Positions 35,265 through 48,629 of a stretch of DNA of 64,000 nucleotides are shown in pieces (within the stretch, counting starts at the first letter, position 1; each line of letters starts with the position of its first letter). A program made the translations under genes and the position numbers. The stretch covers positions 6,796,163 through 6,860,162 of the forward strand of contig NC_089321.1 in the NCBI RefSeq assembly GCF_036669915.1. The letters run 5' to 3'. This DNA is from Pocillopora verrucosa. Its lineage: Eukaryota; Cnidaria; Anthozoa; Scleractinia; Pocilloporidae. The notes under the pieces were generated by a model. That model saw only the letters and a list, made by a program, of their open reading frames with translations. It was not told the DNA's origin and searched no databases.

Positions 35265-38200
35265 TTAAGGAGAAACCACAATAACATTTCTATTCTGTCG
35301 GAAATTTTGTTTACTTGTTGGCTCTTGATTTTTAGCCAAGGCAGCTTCCATTCTTCTTAGCTCAATAACCTGGAAAAGAAATTTCTTTTCTGAGCAAAAT
35401 GACATCATCCATATTCTCATAGTTTTCAGCAGAGTTTAACTGGAAACTATAAACATTTTTACTCGCTTACTTTGGATGGCAAAAAGACACTTCTGCTTAT
35501 GGAACTCCATCGATGGACTTGAAAATTAATGCACAAGAAAAAAAGTCATGGGGCTTAACTGGTCTGAAACTGCACTTTGTACACAGGCAAGTGTAATTTC
35601 CCAGGGTATTCTACCCACAACCTCATTGGTCTGATTTCAGCCTTCCCTTGGGTATTTGGAAGCTGTGTTTCTATTTTAGTTGATTCAATTGACATGGCTT
35701 GTTCAAGATACTTTCCTTTATCTATTTTATGCATGCAGACATCCAATATCTCAAGTTGATTTTCCAATCCTGTGGGTAAACATCTAACATTACGACAAAC
35801 AAAAGGTGCTTCCCTTTTCTTATTCTAGGTAGGTGTGACTTTTCTGGGTGTGCACACTCTCTTCTAGCTTGTGATGGAGTTGTTTTTTTTGGAAGGGGAA
35901 GGGAGGTGGGGGGGGGGGGGGGGGCTGAGGTTTCAGTGTATGTCCTCTTCAAGATTAGCTAGGTGTCCTGCACAGTCATATGGTAAGAACTTAAGAAAAT
36001 GAAGGAAATTTTAATTAGGAAGACAAGAAACACCAGATCTCATTCCCCAATCTGGGAGTATTTCTGATCTTAAAGTTTTAACATGACAAAGGTTATTAGT
36101 TAAAATTCACAGGAAGAAGGCCCAAGGATTAACAAGTATATTTACAACAATCAACTCACTTCACGATATTTGGATATTACAATGTCCTTGATCTGTAGAG
36201 GGTTCAGTGGTCCTTGGACACTGCTTTCACGGCGAATGAACACCTGTAAGTTAAAAAATCAACAGAGTTGGCAAGTGTAAAATTTGATGTAGAATGTATG
36301 ATTGTCACTGTCCTTCTTTCTGCTTTTTCATCACAAGTAATCTTGTTACTAGGAAGATCACCTCTTGGGGCAACCTCAACCAACTTTAGCCTTTTTCACT
36401 TCCTGGGACCAGTCCATAATATTATTATTGCCTGAGGAGGGGGGGGGGGGAAGAAGAGGAAGTTGGGGTCAGAGGAGGATGTTGTTCAAGGACAGGAAGG
36501 CTAATTTATGTAAATGTAAAAGAAAAAAAAAACTAAGGCCTGTCTTTATTTTGTGGAACATTTCAGAATTATTATGTATTATTTATGGCAATGTCTTGAC
36601 ATCCAAAATCACATCATCATCATAAATAGTCATGGCAGTTTTTAAAGCACCCATTTAAGGGAAAATTTTAGGGAAATATGAACAACTCCATTTATTTCCA
36701 TCCTGGTGCATCCAACATGTAAACTTAGGCTCATGGCAGATGCAATTGGTCATTTCCACTTAGTCTTTGATGAAAACATGCCAAAATACAGTTAATTCAA
36801 TTTTGAGCACTTGTGATGATATTGAAAACAGTAACAATGCCACTTGTCTCCTATTTTTACCTGGTTTTTTCTTGTCTCGTACAATTCACCTTTAACACCA
36901 GCCTTAACAGAGATCTCTATCACAAAGACATCTGCTACGTAGATATACCGTCCCTCTCGTCTTTCTCGTGGTGTTGGCTGATAAATTACAGGAACAAATT
37001 TTACCCTAGGCAAAGATTTAAGGAAAGTTTCAAATTATCCATCATCAGTACCTAGTATATACATTATAAAACATTCATAAAATATTTTAAATTGCTTTAA
37101 GTAATTAGTTTTTCCAAGGGTGCATCTTAAAAAATCAAGGTACCTCTTAAATATTTTACATTTCTCACTAGCATGTACACAGTCCTATGCACCATGTCCA
37201 TCCAAACCATCCTTGAATTGTTCTTAACCTTCATGAAACTGTTGATGTTTTTTTAAGATTCCCATATTATATTAATCACTCGATCTCTCCATGAGTAATA
37301 GAGATATAGAGATCTTCCTGTGATGTATAGGTGCAACTCACTGAAAATGACCACCCTATTTCATCAAGATTAATCTTTTAAAGAATATGATAAGTAAAAC
37401 ATGTTTATCATTTATTTATGAAATAGTGCAAAAATCATTCAAAGCTTGGCTTTCCTATAACTGATATCATGTATGTTGAACATTTTCCAAACCATTGCAA
37501 AGTGTTTTGAATAATTTGTACCAAGGATATACAAAGAAGGGTCAGCCCAGCATCAAATGTGATTTTGGTGAGAATAATAAATAAATATAATTATAATAAA
37601 AAGAAGTCAAATGTTCTGCCCATGTATGTTGGGATTAAGTTCACATGCAAACTTTAAGAACATCAAAACATGTATTCCTATTCGTGATATTTCCCTGACT
37701 TAATTTATTCAAAGATAATTAATCATATATATTCATTCTTAATCTTGAATTATTACAGCTGAGAAAACAAATGGTGGATAGTACTAATGTCAACCTTTCA
37801 CTTTTGTCACATGTAAACATTTATATTATTTATTTGTCTGGTTCTAATAAATAGTTACTTGTATAAAGAGTGATCCACATAGGGAATAAACTTCTCAAAT
37901 TCTTGGCTGACAGTATTCCTGATGTTAGTTTGCATTCTTGGTGAGCAATAAACACCACGAACAGCACCTGATAAAGATGGAAACCACAGGTGTTCACAAA
38001 TAAAATAATGTTCATCGAATGGGAGGGATTGAACTTGGCAGAGCAAATACCAGGTTTCAAAGCCAGCTTTCTGGATGAGCCTCCTGATCCTATCAGAAAA
38101 TTTCTGCCATAACATACCAGTATAGATGACAATCATATATAACTATCAAAAAACCCAGTTTAAACAGCATCTGATATAATATACATGTTGTATATAAAAG

Positions 38201-39690
38201 TACATTCTTTTAATTGAATACATGTAACTGCAGCCACTTCATATAGACACTTTCCCACATGCTTTCCTTTCAATTACTGTTTTCCTTCTTCCTTAAGTGA
38301 CATGTGTCTCTTACCATTGTCAAGGACTCCTGCAATGAGCACACCTCCATCTGTATTCAAAAAAGCACTGCCGTACTTTTGTATATGCTGTAAGTTAAGA
38401 AAGGAAACCAAAAAATCATCAAAACAAACAGGAAGAGGGAAAGGAAAAGAGAGATTCAGAAAGACAATTTTGGCAGCTGAAATGCACTCAGACCCCATTT
38501 AAAATTTATATGTTTACTTAATTATTTGTTTTTAATTTTACCTCTGGTAGAATTGTAATGGGGTAGCTTCCTCCTCCAGTTTTAAACTCATGATGATGGC
38601 TCTCTGTCACATTGATGGTGCTGTCTAAAACATAGTAAGAGTGGTTCCTGCAGGATTCAAAGTGAAATACATAGGATCCAGTCATATAAATTATTGTTAA
38701 TAAAAATATCAACTTCATGGGCATTCTGAATATCAAGTTTTTATGTTCAGTTACCCATGTTCTATAAAGTAACATGAAAGGTTTGGCACTTCTTCAAACT
38801 CTATGTATGTGTAGCTCCAGCCTTATGAACAGGTTACTAAATACCTGTTTACACTGCTGAGAGGATACAAACACTGAAAGAGCTTCTAGTGTCTACTGCA
38901 CACAAACATCCAGAGTCAAGTGCAAACCATTGCATGTAAGGTATTGTGTCTACCACTATTACATTGAAGTCATCAACTGATAGTTAACTATCAAGTTAAT
39001 CCCAGTTTCCAGAACATGATTCAACTGGGAATATTGGTTTTCCCTCAGACAAGAAAACTTCTCCTCCCCCCCCATCACTTAATGTAAGAGAGAAAATTGA
39101 CACCAAGCACTAGCTATGACTTGATCCAGAGTCAGTTTGGTGAAACAGGCTAAATGAAGATGGTTTATCTTAATGGGAAACCATTTTCTGGCCAACTAAA
39201 TTAAGGTACAGTGTTACATGAAAGAGAAGGGATTTCCTAAGTTGCAGTATTAATACTCAAGCTAGGCCATCAGAATAAAAGTATAAAATTGTGCTCATTT
39301 GATCACTCCCTTTCTCAGTGTATCATGCTAGAGCTGGCTGAAAGAAACAAGAATTTAAGCTCTACGAGAGTGATCACAAATCACAAACATCTAGAAGACC
39401 TACCGCCATTCAAGAGAAGACTTTGCAGCACTAAATGGTTGACTGGGGGTCATTATGTACCTCGAAGACCGCAATGGGCCAGCAGGTGTTGTAAAAAGGA
39501 ATGACTTCACATCATGTCTGTAGGTGCGTGTTGTAAGTGCCTTAAAGGCAACAGTTATTTTTTGTTTTACACTATCCCCAGCTTTCTTGATCAGTGATAC
39601 AATATTTCTGGGTCTCTTTGTGTCCCTTCCTCTTTCTGCATCAATCTGTTCTTGATCACTGGGATCTCGTTTTCGTTTAAAGAAATTCAT
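35265..39690 (-). CDS. Schlafen-like protein with AlbA_2 domain (seven exons)
   Basis: Exons on the - strand: 39404-39690, 38542-38647, 38315-38387, about 37859-38130, 36861-37005, 36160-36243, 35265-35369. The first is basic with a possible nuclear signal (RKRDP, KRPR). Exons 2-3 give the start of the AlbA_2 domain (ESHHHEFKTGGG, YGSAFLNTDGGVLIAGVLDN), and exons 5-6 its later strands (VKFVPVIYQP, YVADVFVIEI, LYETRKNQ, VFIRRESSVQGPL). This matches Schlafen and SLFNL1-type proteins, whose AlbA_2 fold is the nuclease/nucleic-acid-binding core in SLFN family members. Junctions 1-2, 2-3, 4-5, 5-6 and 6-7 keep frame with GT-AG borders. The exon 3-4 junction does not: exon 3 ends one base into a codon and no AG at exon 4 restores the reading frame. 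No helicase part is seen, so it is a short Schlafen-like protein of about 330 residues. It is divergent from the HEPN-STAND gene at 42 kb. Confidence 0.78.
35908..35924. repeat. Poly-G run in last intron of the Schlafen-like gene
   Basis: Seventeen consecutive G on the + strand (poly-C on the sense strand). A second G-run lies at about 36439-36450. Both are in introns. Confidence 0.8.
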
Positions 39691-40578
39691 CCTGCATATG
39701 ACACAACAGAATACATTGCATGTTAGTATTACTTTGTAAAAAATTTAGGCAGATCACATTTTGAATACTTAAAGCAAAACTACCTTTAGTCAGCTGTTTA
39801 AGTTCCAAAATTCTTACCCCTTACATGCTTTAATTTTCACTTTTATTAAGCAGTCACCTCTATAAAGCACTCTCAATCACCCTTAACATGCTGCTTGTAT
39901 TGTTTCCACCTACATTGAATGATCACTTAGAGCAGAACTCAAATAAAACTAAAACAAGTTCTCAAGTATATTTCATCCATGTTCATCTCCCAAAATCAAA
40001 GCTAATGGTATTTTTAAGCAAGTTATTGTACATTGAGTGGTCAATTATGGTATAAATTGCTTTTTTTGTTGTATTGCCCTTTATAATACCTCTTTACTGT
40101 GGAACCTGCATTAAGTAGTCAATCTGTATTTAGTGGTCACTTTGTCATTCCCCATGGGTGACCCCCTGTTACAGGTGCAAATGTCCTTCAATTTGAATTA
40201 AGAAAAAAATCAAGGGTCTTTTCTGGTAAGTTGGCTGACTAACTGATGTTTGTAATTATAACTCTCAATTTATCCTTCATTCTTGTGCACATTGATTCTG
40301 GGATTTTGAGATTCTTGAAGGTGTAATTATATTTATGAGTTATCTCAGGTTATTAAGCTGGTAAGCCGACAAAACCTGCTGTTCATAGCTTCAATTAATG
40401 GAGAATAACTGGATGGGATTACGGGCATGCTAAAAGAAACGTGTGTGTCAAAATAATGCTGCATAAATATCTTAAACATTGTATAATCATTGTAATAAGT
40501 TTTGATTCAGAGCTGTCTTCGGTAAGAAAACTATTTCAATGGTTCTGAGGCCTCTTAATCGATTTTTTACTTCTTTAC

Positions 40579-40614
40579 TTCTCTCCAGTCAGCTTCCCAG
40601 CTGACTGGAGAGAA
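40579..40614. repeat. Perfect 16-bp inverted repeat with 4-base loop
   Basis: TTCTCTCCAGTCAGCT and AGCTGACTGGAGAGAA are exact reverse complements around TCCC. It lies between the divergent Schlafen-like and HEPN-STAND genes, 0.9 kb upstream of the Schlafen-like ATG. Confidence 0.85.
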
Positions 40615-41924
40615 AGAGGCGGTACTTTGTTTGCCATGTAACTGTTTTGTTCCCTTCCCCTCGCCATCCACTCAACACAAACTCAAGACCTTCCACAACT
40701 TGATACCAATAAATAAACGTTTGCAAAAATTTCATTAGTCTCTAAATGTGAAATGGTCATAAAATATCTACATCGTATATTTACGAGTCACATCTACTTA
40801 TTTCTCCTTAGTTATTGATTTAAAAGATTTGCATCACAAAAAGAAAGCTGGATTCCAGAACTAATCTCAGACTAAAGTGATTAGAAATTGGGTTCTAAAA
40901 GATAAGGAAAAGTTCTGTGCATGAATGAGATCGATTGACCTGTTTTCGTTTGTACATGTGCGAGCGCGCAAATTCAACGACGGAGACCAAAAACGCCATT
41001 TTGTCATTCAAAAGCCAGACAGGAACAAGATCTCGAGAGGTCCTCAAAAGAAAGACAAGAAATATTCAAACTTACTTTGGGTATGCAAAAGTAAGTTATC
41101 CTTGGACACAGAACTCGGACTCTTCGCGTGTTGATCAACAAATTTTAAAACTCCCACTCCAGCATCATGTCAAAGAGTTCTACGATGACACTGAGTCGAG
41201 GTCTTACCCAGGTCTCTGCGCATGCAGAACATACTGCCGCACCCCACAGGCCTTTGCTCGAATATGTAACGAACCGACGGCTCAATTTTGTTTTATTCTG
41301 TAGAACCGCGGCTGTTTTTGTATAGAAAATTCTTAAAGCTGATAAAATTCGAGAAGATCTCCGTTGTTAGCATGACAGCATGGTTCAGGAGACCTTATTT
41401 TGACTGAAAACAAGGTCCGTCTGTTATAACAGCGGAAGTGGTCCAGTAGCCACAACGATACCGACTGGGCAAGTTTACTCTTGTATTCCATTTATTAAGT
41501 GGATTATCTTTCATCAGTTCGACTAAAAAAGCTTCATAAAAGCTTGAAATTGATGTTTTAATCCGAAACTCGCGAGATACTGCAAAACCTGTTTAAATAT
41601 CCGACACCAAGCCCAAACAATTGTAGTTATAACCTTATGTAAACTCAGAATTATTAGAATTTATGTGAAAAGTTATGACAAGGTACCGTTAATGATTGGA
41701 AAGTGATGCACTATAATTGCAATACTCTTAAACCGAGCTTTTGTTGTGATATTTGTAATACTCAAGATCGACTCTACATTGACATCGCCATTCACATTTC
41801 AAAATTTCGACTGATCCGATACGATTCGGGTTTGCATGGAGAGTTTGCGAGAGCCACGATAATTCAAGGTAGTATTCGCTACCTCTGGATCTGATTTATT
41901 TTACCATATTGACTAAATTTTGGA

Positions 41925-41931
41925 TATAAAG
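41925..41931 (+). promoter_or_regulatory. Candidate TATA box of HEPN-STAND gene A
   Basis: TATAAAG 116 bases upstream of the first predicted ATG (42047). No other strong promoter signal was noted in the 2.3-kb divergent spacer 39691-42046, which otherwise shows no gene. Confidence 0.4.
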
Positions 41932-42046
41932 TTGTAACTAGTTAGTTCATAAATAAACATAGCGTTAATTGAAAACTTATGAGGAGATAAATGTTGAAAT
42001 TTTCTCACTTTTCTAGGACCCCGGAAGGATTATGTAAATATTTGCA

Positions 42047-45000
42047 ATGGAGGCCACTATAAGCGATAACCCGTTGACAGACGAATGTCAGACAGCTAAT
42101 AATGAAGGTAACTGTTCGTAAATTGAAACGCTTCTTGCCTCAGGCAATCGGTAGTTATTAACGTTCTAACGAATGTATTTACAAACGCTTGATTCCTTCA
42201 TGAATTTGATCGAGTGCATTTCATTTTGCGAATTACATGGCAGACGATCAGGAAGAAATCAAGATCACTGATACTAGTCACGGTCACAAAAAGAAGAAAA
42301 AGAACAAGAAGAAAAAACGTAAGTCTGCAGTTGTTGCTACAGATGTCGTGATGGATGAGAGCTGTGGTGAAAATTTCCCAAGTAGTTCAGGAAAAGATCA
42401 GCCTCCAAATCCTACTGATCATCTATCAGCAACGACTGAGGTCGAAACAACAAGGCCACGTACAGATTCTTCCATACAGTTAGCCAGTTTACTTTCATCA
42501 GCAGTCAAGGATGGGGAAAGCGACTCTAATCAGGAAGGCAGCTCTACTAACAAGAAAAAAAAGAAAAAGAAAAAGAAGAAGAAAACTGAGAGGAATGCTT
42601 CCGCTCAATACCTTGCAGATGATGACCCGGTTAATTTACAAGAGCCAGTTCACGATATACGTGATAGGCATGAAGATTTAGAGTATGCAAAGGAGGAAGA
42701 TACAGCTCTAGAGGTCGTCTCACATCAACACTTATTGACAACTATGGGTGATCATCAGTTAGCCAGTGCACTTTCATCAGCAGTCAAGGATGGGGAAGGC
42801 GACTCTTATCAGGAAGGCAGCTCTACTAACAAGAAAAAAAAGAAAAAGAAAAAGAAGAAGAAAACTGAGAGGAATGATTCTGCTCAATACCTTGCAGATG
42901 ATGACCCGGTTAATTTACAAGAGCCAGTTCACGATATACGTGATAGGTATGAAGATTTAGAGCATGCAAAGGAGGAAGAAACAGCTCTAGAGGTCGTCTC
43001 ACATCAATACTTACTGACAACTATGGGTGATCAACATGCAACTAATTATCAGAATCCAAACGCAGAGGATGCAAGCTTTGTTCAAGTTAATTCTTTTGTG
43101 ACGAATCAGAAGAAAAAGGAAACGGGAAAAGAAAATGAGGAGGCGAACCCGCCGCCAGGTAGTAAAAATGGAGTTGACCTAGCTATAAGTACAACTGCAA
43201 CAACTTCGGGTGAAATGACTGCTGTAAAAGACCATATGAATGCATTTCCATTACGCAGATCTACCGAACCAGCTTCATTAACGGACACAGCCAGGCCAAT
43301 TCAGGAGACTGATGAAGGAAGTACAACCACTAGACAAGCAAATCGCGAAGAGTAAGTAACTTCAGTCTTTACCTTCTTGTTTATAACACAAATTAAGGTA
43401 GCTAAGTACTTTTTCTTTTACTTTGATCTGTCACTAGCATTAGTCTATGTGTGCAGCGATGGCACTCGGAAGTATTGTTCTTTAGCTTGTCTTGCTTTCA
43501 TTTCTATTCCTTTTGGAAGCCAGTTCTTTAGCGGATGTTAATTTTTTGTTTAATATCTGTTCAGACAATGATATAGCCATCAACAAAAAGGGGCTTCATA
43601 AATGTGATAAATGATGTCAATGTGTATGTAGGTTGGGTTAGAGAACATAAGGAGGCCAACCTAAGATATGGAAACTGTCAACCTAATAGTTGTTATATGA
43701 AATTTGTGTATGAAGCGCCCATGATTTGTTTTGTTTTGTTTTTTTTTTTCAATTCATCAGGTTTTCAATTAGGGGAAAATGGCAACCACATTCAATTAAT
43801 AAGATCAAACAGTGTGTAATATTTTGATGTGCAGATGGATGCCAGGTGAAAAAAATTGGAGGGATCCTCTCTTGTATACAAAGGGGTGGGCGACGGTCAC
43901 AAAGAAGGAGAGGATTGGGGCTGGGGTCTTTTCACCTTTCCTTGCCCCCTTCCCCAATCTTCGACTCTGACTCCAAATTAAACATGGCCGGTTGATAAAC
44001 GATCGCAAGGTTCGGAACGTTAACTCTCCCTGATAAGATGCCCGCAATGCAGGCTACTCTTGATGCTATTCATCATTGTGATTTCATTATTGTTTTTCTT
44101 GGGCACCTCCCTTCGAGCCCTCAAACAAAGTGAAACACTAATGTTATGTTGATTTGTTTGGATATGTTAGGAGGAACATCATGTGCATTTTCAAACTTGT
44201 CTACGGAGTTGGTCTGAGAGCGCTTCGCATGTTGTTCATGGATATCAATCCCTCGTGGACCAATAAACCATCAGATGCTGCCGGAATCGATAGAGGGAAG
44301 ATGAAACTCACCAAAGAGGAAGAAGATAGCTTCAATAAAGGAGACATTAATGAATGGGACTTTTCATTAATGACAAAAGTACTTCTCAACTCCAGGAGCT
44401 GTGTATTGGAAATAAACAAAAGACCTGACTTCACCCGTGCTTTGCAGGAATTGAGAATTGCCCGAAACAGGTTGCTCGGACATCCTTCTTCAGAGTCAAT
44501 GTCTGATGACGATTTCAAAATTTTATGGCCTCATTTATCAAGTAACTTTGTCGTCCTTGGTGCTAATGAAAGTGATATTGCAGACATAATTCACCAGTCA
44601 GGTATCCACATGCATCATGCTGCTACAGTACTGTTTATGAACACAATAGCTACTTTCCCCAACTTTCTTTTAGTTTCAGTAATACTAATTTTTTTCCTGG
44701 GAGATAGACTGGATACGTAAACGATTAAACAGAGAGTAAGAGATGTTCTCATTTCGCTCTCAATGGTCTAACAAATGATGTAACTGCCTAATTATGCTTT
44801 AAAAAATCAATTCACAGACCCCTGCGCCAACGGTGTCTATCGTTTGGAATATCAGCTTTTCTGCTCATCGACAAAGCGATTCTAATCAGGGATCATGTTT
44901 TAGCAAACAAAATATCTCAGACTTGTTTTCAATATGCTGGGTTCTACTTCACCAAAGGCACAACAATAACACTAACATGTACTCTTTACAGATGAGGTTC

Positions 45001-48000
45001 TTTACTCTGGAGAGTACTACAAGCAGCGGTTCTTGGCAGAGCGCGCCTGGTTCGTTCATTACGAGAAGAAGCTGGATACAATAAACGCCAATCTTGGAAA
45101 GGTGGACGAAAAACTGGATATAATCATTGAAAACCAAGCACCTAGCAGTCCGGCTCAAACTCCTGTCAGTCCCAAGGATCTAGGTGGTCCCAATTGGGAT
45201 GAATGGCTGAAATTCTGTGCTATGGTCGGAGATTTCGAATCTCACCAAAACCAATACATTCTTGTGACGGACTCTCTTCCTTCTGAAGATCTGGAGCACT
45301 TTTCAATTTTGAGAGGTGTTACTTGGAAGATGGTGTTGGACTTTGATCCCATGTCTGAAGAGAAAGGATTCTATCATGAATTTACGTCAAAGGAAGGGCA
45401 GAGCAACTTGGTCACCATGATAACTCCTGCAGAGCTGAGGAAAAGCACCATGGGAGGTCTGCTTCGTCAACTTGATCCTCAGAAAACGCAGTGGCTTTTC
45501 GTCAATGGGAGGCAAAGTGACACAGAGGGAAGTGCGCAGTCGTTTCCGGATTGGGAGGCTACTTCGGTTAAACACATCAGTAGGCTGTTTGGATGTTATT
45601 CTGATCCTGACAAGTTTGACAAACAAAAGCCTATCGTGTGCGTTATCCTTCCATTTCGCCAGAAGAGTCTATCCTTCTTGGAGGTAACGTTGAGTCGTCT
45701 CATCGAAAACTTTGACGAGTTCAAGTTACAATTTGTGTCGTTTAAGCACAAGTTCTGCCACCGGATCTCACGAAAGTTTGAGGTGCGAAATTTTGACTTA
45801 AGCCCAGAACTTGTTAATCTGGGACTGTCAGAAATGCTTGGCGCTACAGCAACACAAGAGTATCGCATGCCCTCTTCGCAAGCTGGCATTCCTGCAAGAC
45901 TAAGCCAGAATGAGTTCCTGTACCTCAAAGAACACCTTCAAATCCTTTATGGTGGCTGTGAAGATCTCCCAGAATTCTCACATGATGAAGCAGAAGCGGA
46001 AAATTTTTTCGAAGAACACAGAAAGTCCTTCATTTCAGGAAATCCTATCTCACTCGTAAGTCTTTACGACAACCACGACGCACGAAGAGAAATTGAGATG
46101 GATATTCGAAGCCATGTTCAACGTCTCCTCGACCAGGGTTTGACACGATCCGTGATTGTAGAAATTAGACACTCACCTGGAACAGGTGGTTCCACTATAG
46201 CTCGTCGTGTTGTGTGGGACCTTCACAAAGCCTACCCCTGTGCAATCCTGGAAATAACCAGTTCTCGTTATTATTTCGATGACGACAACACACTATCCAC
46301 CAAATTTGCTGACCGAATTTCAGCACTAGAGGAACTTTGCTATACATCACCTTTGATCCTAATCGACGGAAAACACTCTGGATCGATCGAAGCTCTCTCA
46401 AACAAACTCGTACGAATGCTCTGCAACAAAGGTAAACGAGCCTTGCTATTACGCTGCAAACATGGTTCAAAGTCAACCAAGAGGGTAGCCCAGGAGTCTT
46501 CTCATGTTCACCATGCATTTGATGTGAACGTTAAGCTTGAGGATTCGCTTGCTGATCTAAACGAGTTTCAATCCAAGTACAAAGAATACATCGCTCAGTC
46601 ATTAAGTGAGAGTCAAGAGCAGAAGCTGTGTCGTGTCTTTCATTTCCCTCTACTTGCCATGATGGAAGAGTTTCAACCCAAGCTAAAACGGATAATTGAA
46701 GACACTCTCGACGAAATGGGAGGCATCCAACAGGAAATGGCTATGGTCGTGGCTTTCTTGCAGAAATACGCAAATCATGTAACACCAGCCTTTCTCCTGT
46801 ATGAAGCATTCAAAGGGTACATCCGCGTCACCGGTGATAAGCCAATCACCTATAAAGACATCAGACATCTGTTTACAGAGCACTTGCTCAATTTAATGGT
46901 GCCTACAGACCCTCCCAGGCTCAAAGGAAGATTGAGTATACCAGAGAAAGCGCCACTCGAAAGTTACACTCTTCAACATCCGCTGGTTGCGGATTTGGTT
47001 CTGAAAAAGGTTTTACAGGTCCAGGAGTGTGATCTCTTCGGAATAGTGAACAAGTTCCTTCAGCTACCTATTTACCAACACGAATGCTTCCTGCCCCTCT
47101 TTGAAGAACTGTTTCTCCACAACAAATATGGGCGAAAGATCAAGTTTTCAGTATTGTTTGAAGAACTCAAATGTATGGATTCAGAGCATGCGGCAAGAAT
47201 CTTCTGTGAGGCTGCTATAAAGACAAATGATGCCGCTGTATATGCAAACGCGGCAAGATTTCTCGCTAAGAAGGAACCACCATCGTTTGCGAAAGCAAAG
47301 GAGCTCATTGAGAGTGCTTTCAAAGCCAACAATTCAAGAGTACGACTTCGTAGCTTGTATCACACCAAAGGAGTCGTTCTCTTTCATGAAATGAAGTGTG
47401 AGATTAAATCTGGCCGGGTAATAGATCTTAAGAAGCTTGAACGCTTAGCCAGAGAGGTACTCCAGGCCCACCACGAAGCACGAAACTTTCCACCAACCTA
47501 TCCCCATCCTCTAATTGGAGAGGTTGAAGTTTGGCTGGCATGCATCCAATGGATCATGAAAAATCTTTGCAATCGCGACTCCAATAAAACCTTGAAGTTT
47601 CTTACCAACAAATCACCACCTTTCTTTCGGACCTGTGTCAGTGACTCATTCAATTTGCTGGACATAGTGGATGGAATCTGCCAGAGTGTCCCTAATCTTA
47701 CAGATGCCGAAGAAACTCAGAGACTTTGTAACAGCGCTCGATTGTCTTTAATTTCTAACTTCAAAAGAGGACTTTCAGTATCTGGGCGACAGCGGAATGC
47801 AGATGATTTAATTGGAGCTTGTCAAGCATTATGTAGTACTCCTAACTTCCCGAGATCTTCACAAGTAGAGCTCAAGAAGCTTCAGGCCCACTTCATTCTG
47901 AGTGGCGATGATCCAATTGACACATTAAGCCACGAAATCCTCGAGTATTTGTTGAAACTTCTGGAAGATCTAGTGCTGGTGGAGAACGACTATAGGCTCG

Positions 48001-48629
48001 CGTACCACCTGATGAAAGTTTGTGTCTTGGTGACTGGGAAAAGATGTTACAGTCTTGAACAAGGTCTTACTGTTAGCGAGAAATGGCGCGATGCTTCTCC
48101 GCACGACTGCCTCCCTTATTTTTACCAGATGACTATTTACTTCTTAGAGATACTCGATGGTAACTCACTTGAATTTACTCCAAAGTACACCAAAGCATTA
48201 AGGATGTGCCAAGAGAAGTCCCAGAATCATTTTCGAAGTACTCAGTCGACTTTGTTTGTTGGCAAAGGAGGACAAGGAATGTCCCGTCTTATCACTCGCA
48301 ATGGCCTTCTGCGAGGAGAAACTGATTACGTTACAGATGACTCTGATAAAGTTACAAAATTTTGGCGGGTAGACAGTCGCAAAAAATTGTTGGAATGCAA
48401 GGGAAGGATACGGGTCTCAGAACAGTCATCCGGTCGCCGGAAGAGCCATCCTTATATTGAATTGGTGCAAGGAAATCTTCAGCTCTACGTCGGGAAAAAC
48501 GCAGAAATCGGCAAAGTAGAAAGAGACTTCAACTCGGGGACGTTGGTGTACTTTGTAGTTAGCTTCAATCTCCATGGCCCTGTTGCTAACGGGATAACTT
48601 TCGAATCACAAGAACCAACGCGTGGTTGA
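42047..48629 (+). CDS. Gene A: lysine-rich / DZIP3-type HEPN / SAMD9-like STAND NTPase / OB-like protein
   Basis: Predicted exons 42047-42107, 42244-43351, 44171-44601 and 44992-48629 join in frame with GT-AG borders to 1745 residues. Exon 2 (about 21-389) is polar and disordered, with KKKKKNKKKKRK and two 93-residue repeats each holding 11 Lys in a row. Exon 3 (about 390-533) is a HEPN domain of the DZIP3 type (YGVGLRALRMLFMDINPSW, INEWDFSLMTKVLL, RNRLLGHP), with an R-x5-H motif at about 488-494. Exon 4 resembles SAMD9: a region with FDPMSEEKGFYHEF, WLFVNGR and VCVILPF (SIR2-like part in that family), a P-loop at about 926 (SPGTGGSTIARRVVWDLH, no Walker Lys), LILIDG at about 990, helical TPR-like repeats about 1280-1600, and a C-terminal OB-like domain about 1665-1740 (CKGRIR, YVGKNAEIGKV, GPVANGITF). 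Likely a cytoplasmic STAND sensor with an RNase-type effector; this role is inferred. An alternative start is ATG 42237. Confidence 0.85.
42492..43049 (+). repeat. Two tandem 279-bp coding repeats with poly-lysine tracts (gene A exon 2)
   Basis: The segment starting CTTTCATCAGCAGTCAAGG recurs 279 bases later at 42771, in frame (93 codons), with few differences. Each unit encodes an acidic/Ser stretch, 11 Lys, and DDDPVNLQEPVHDIRDR. Confidence 0.9.
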
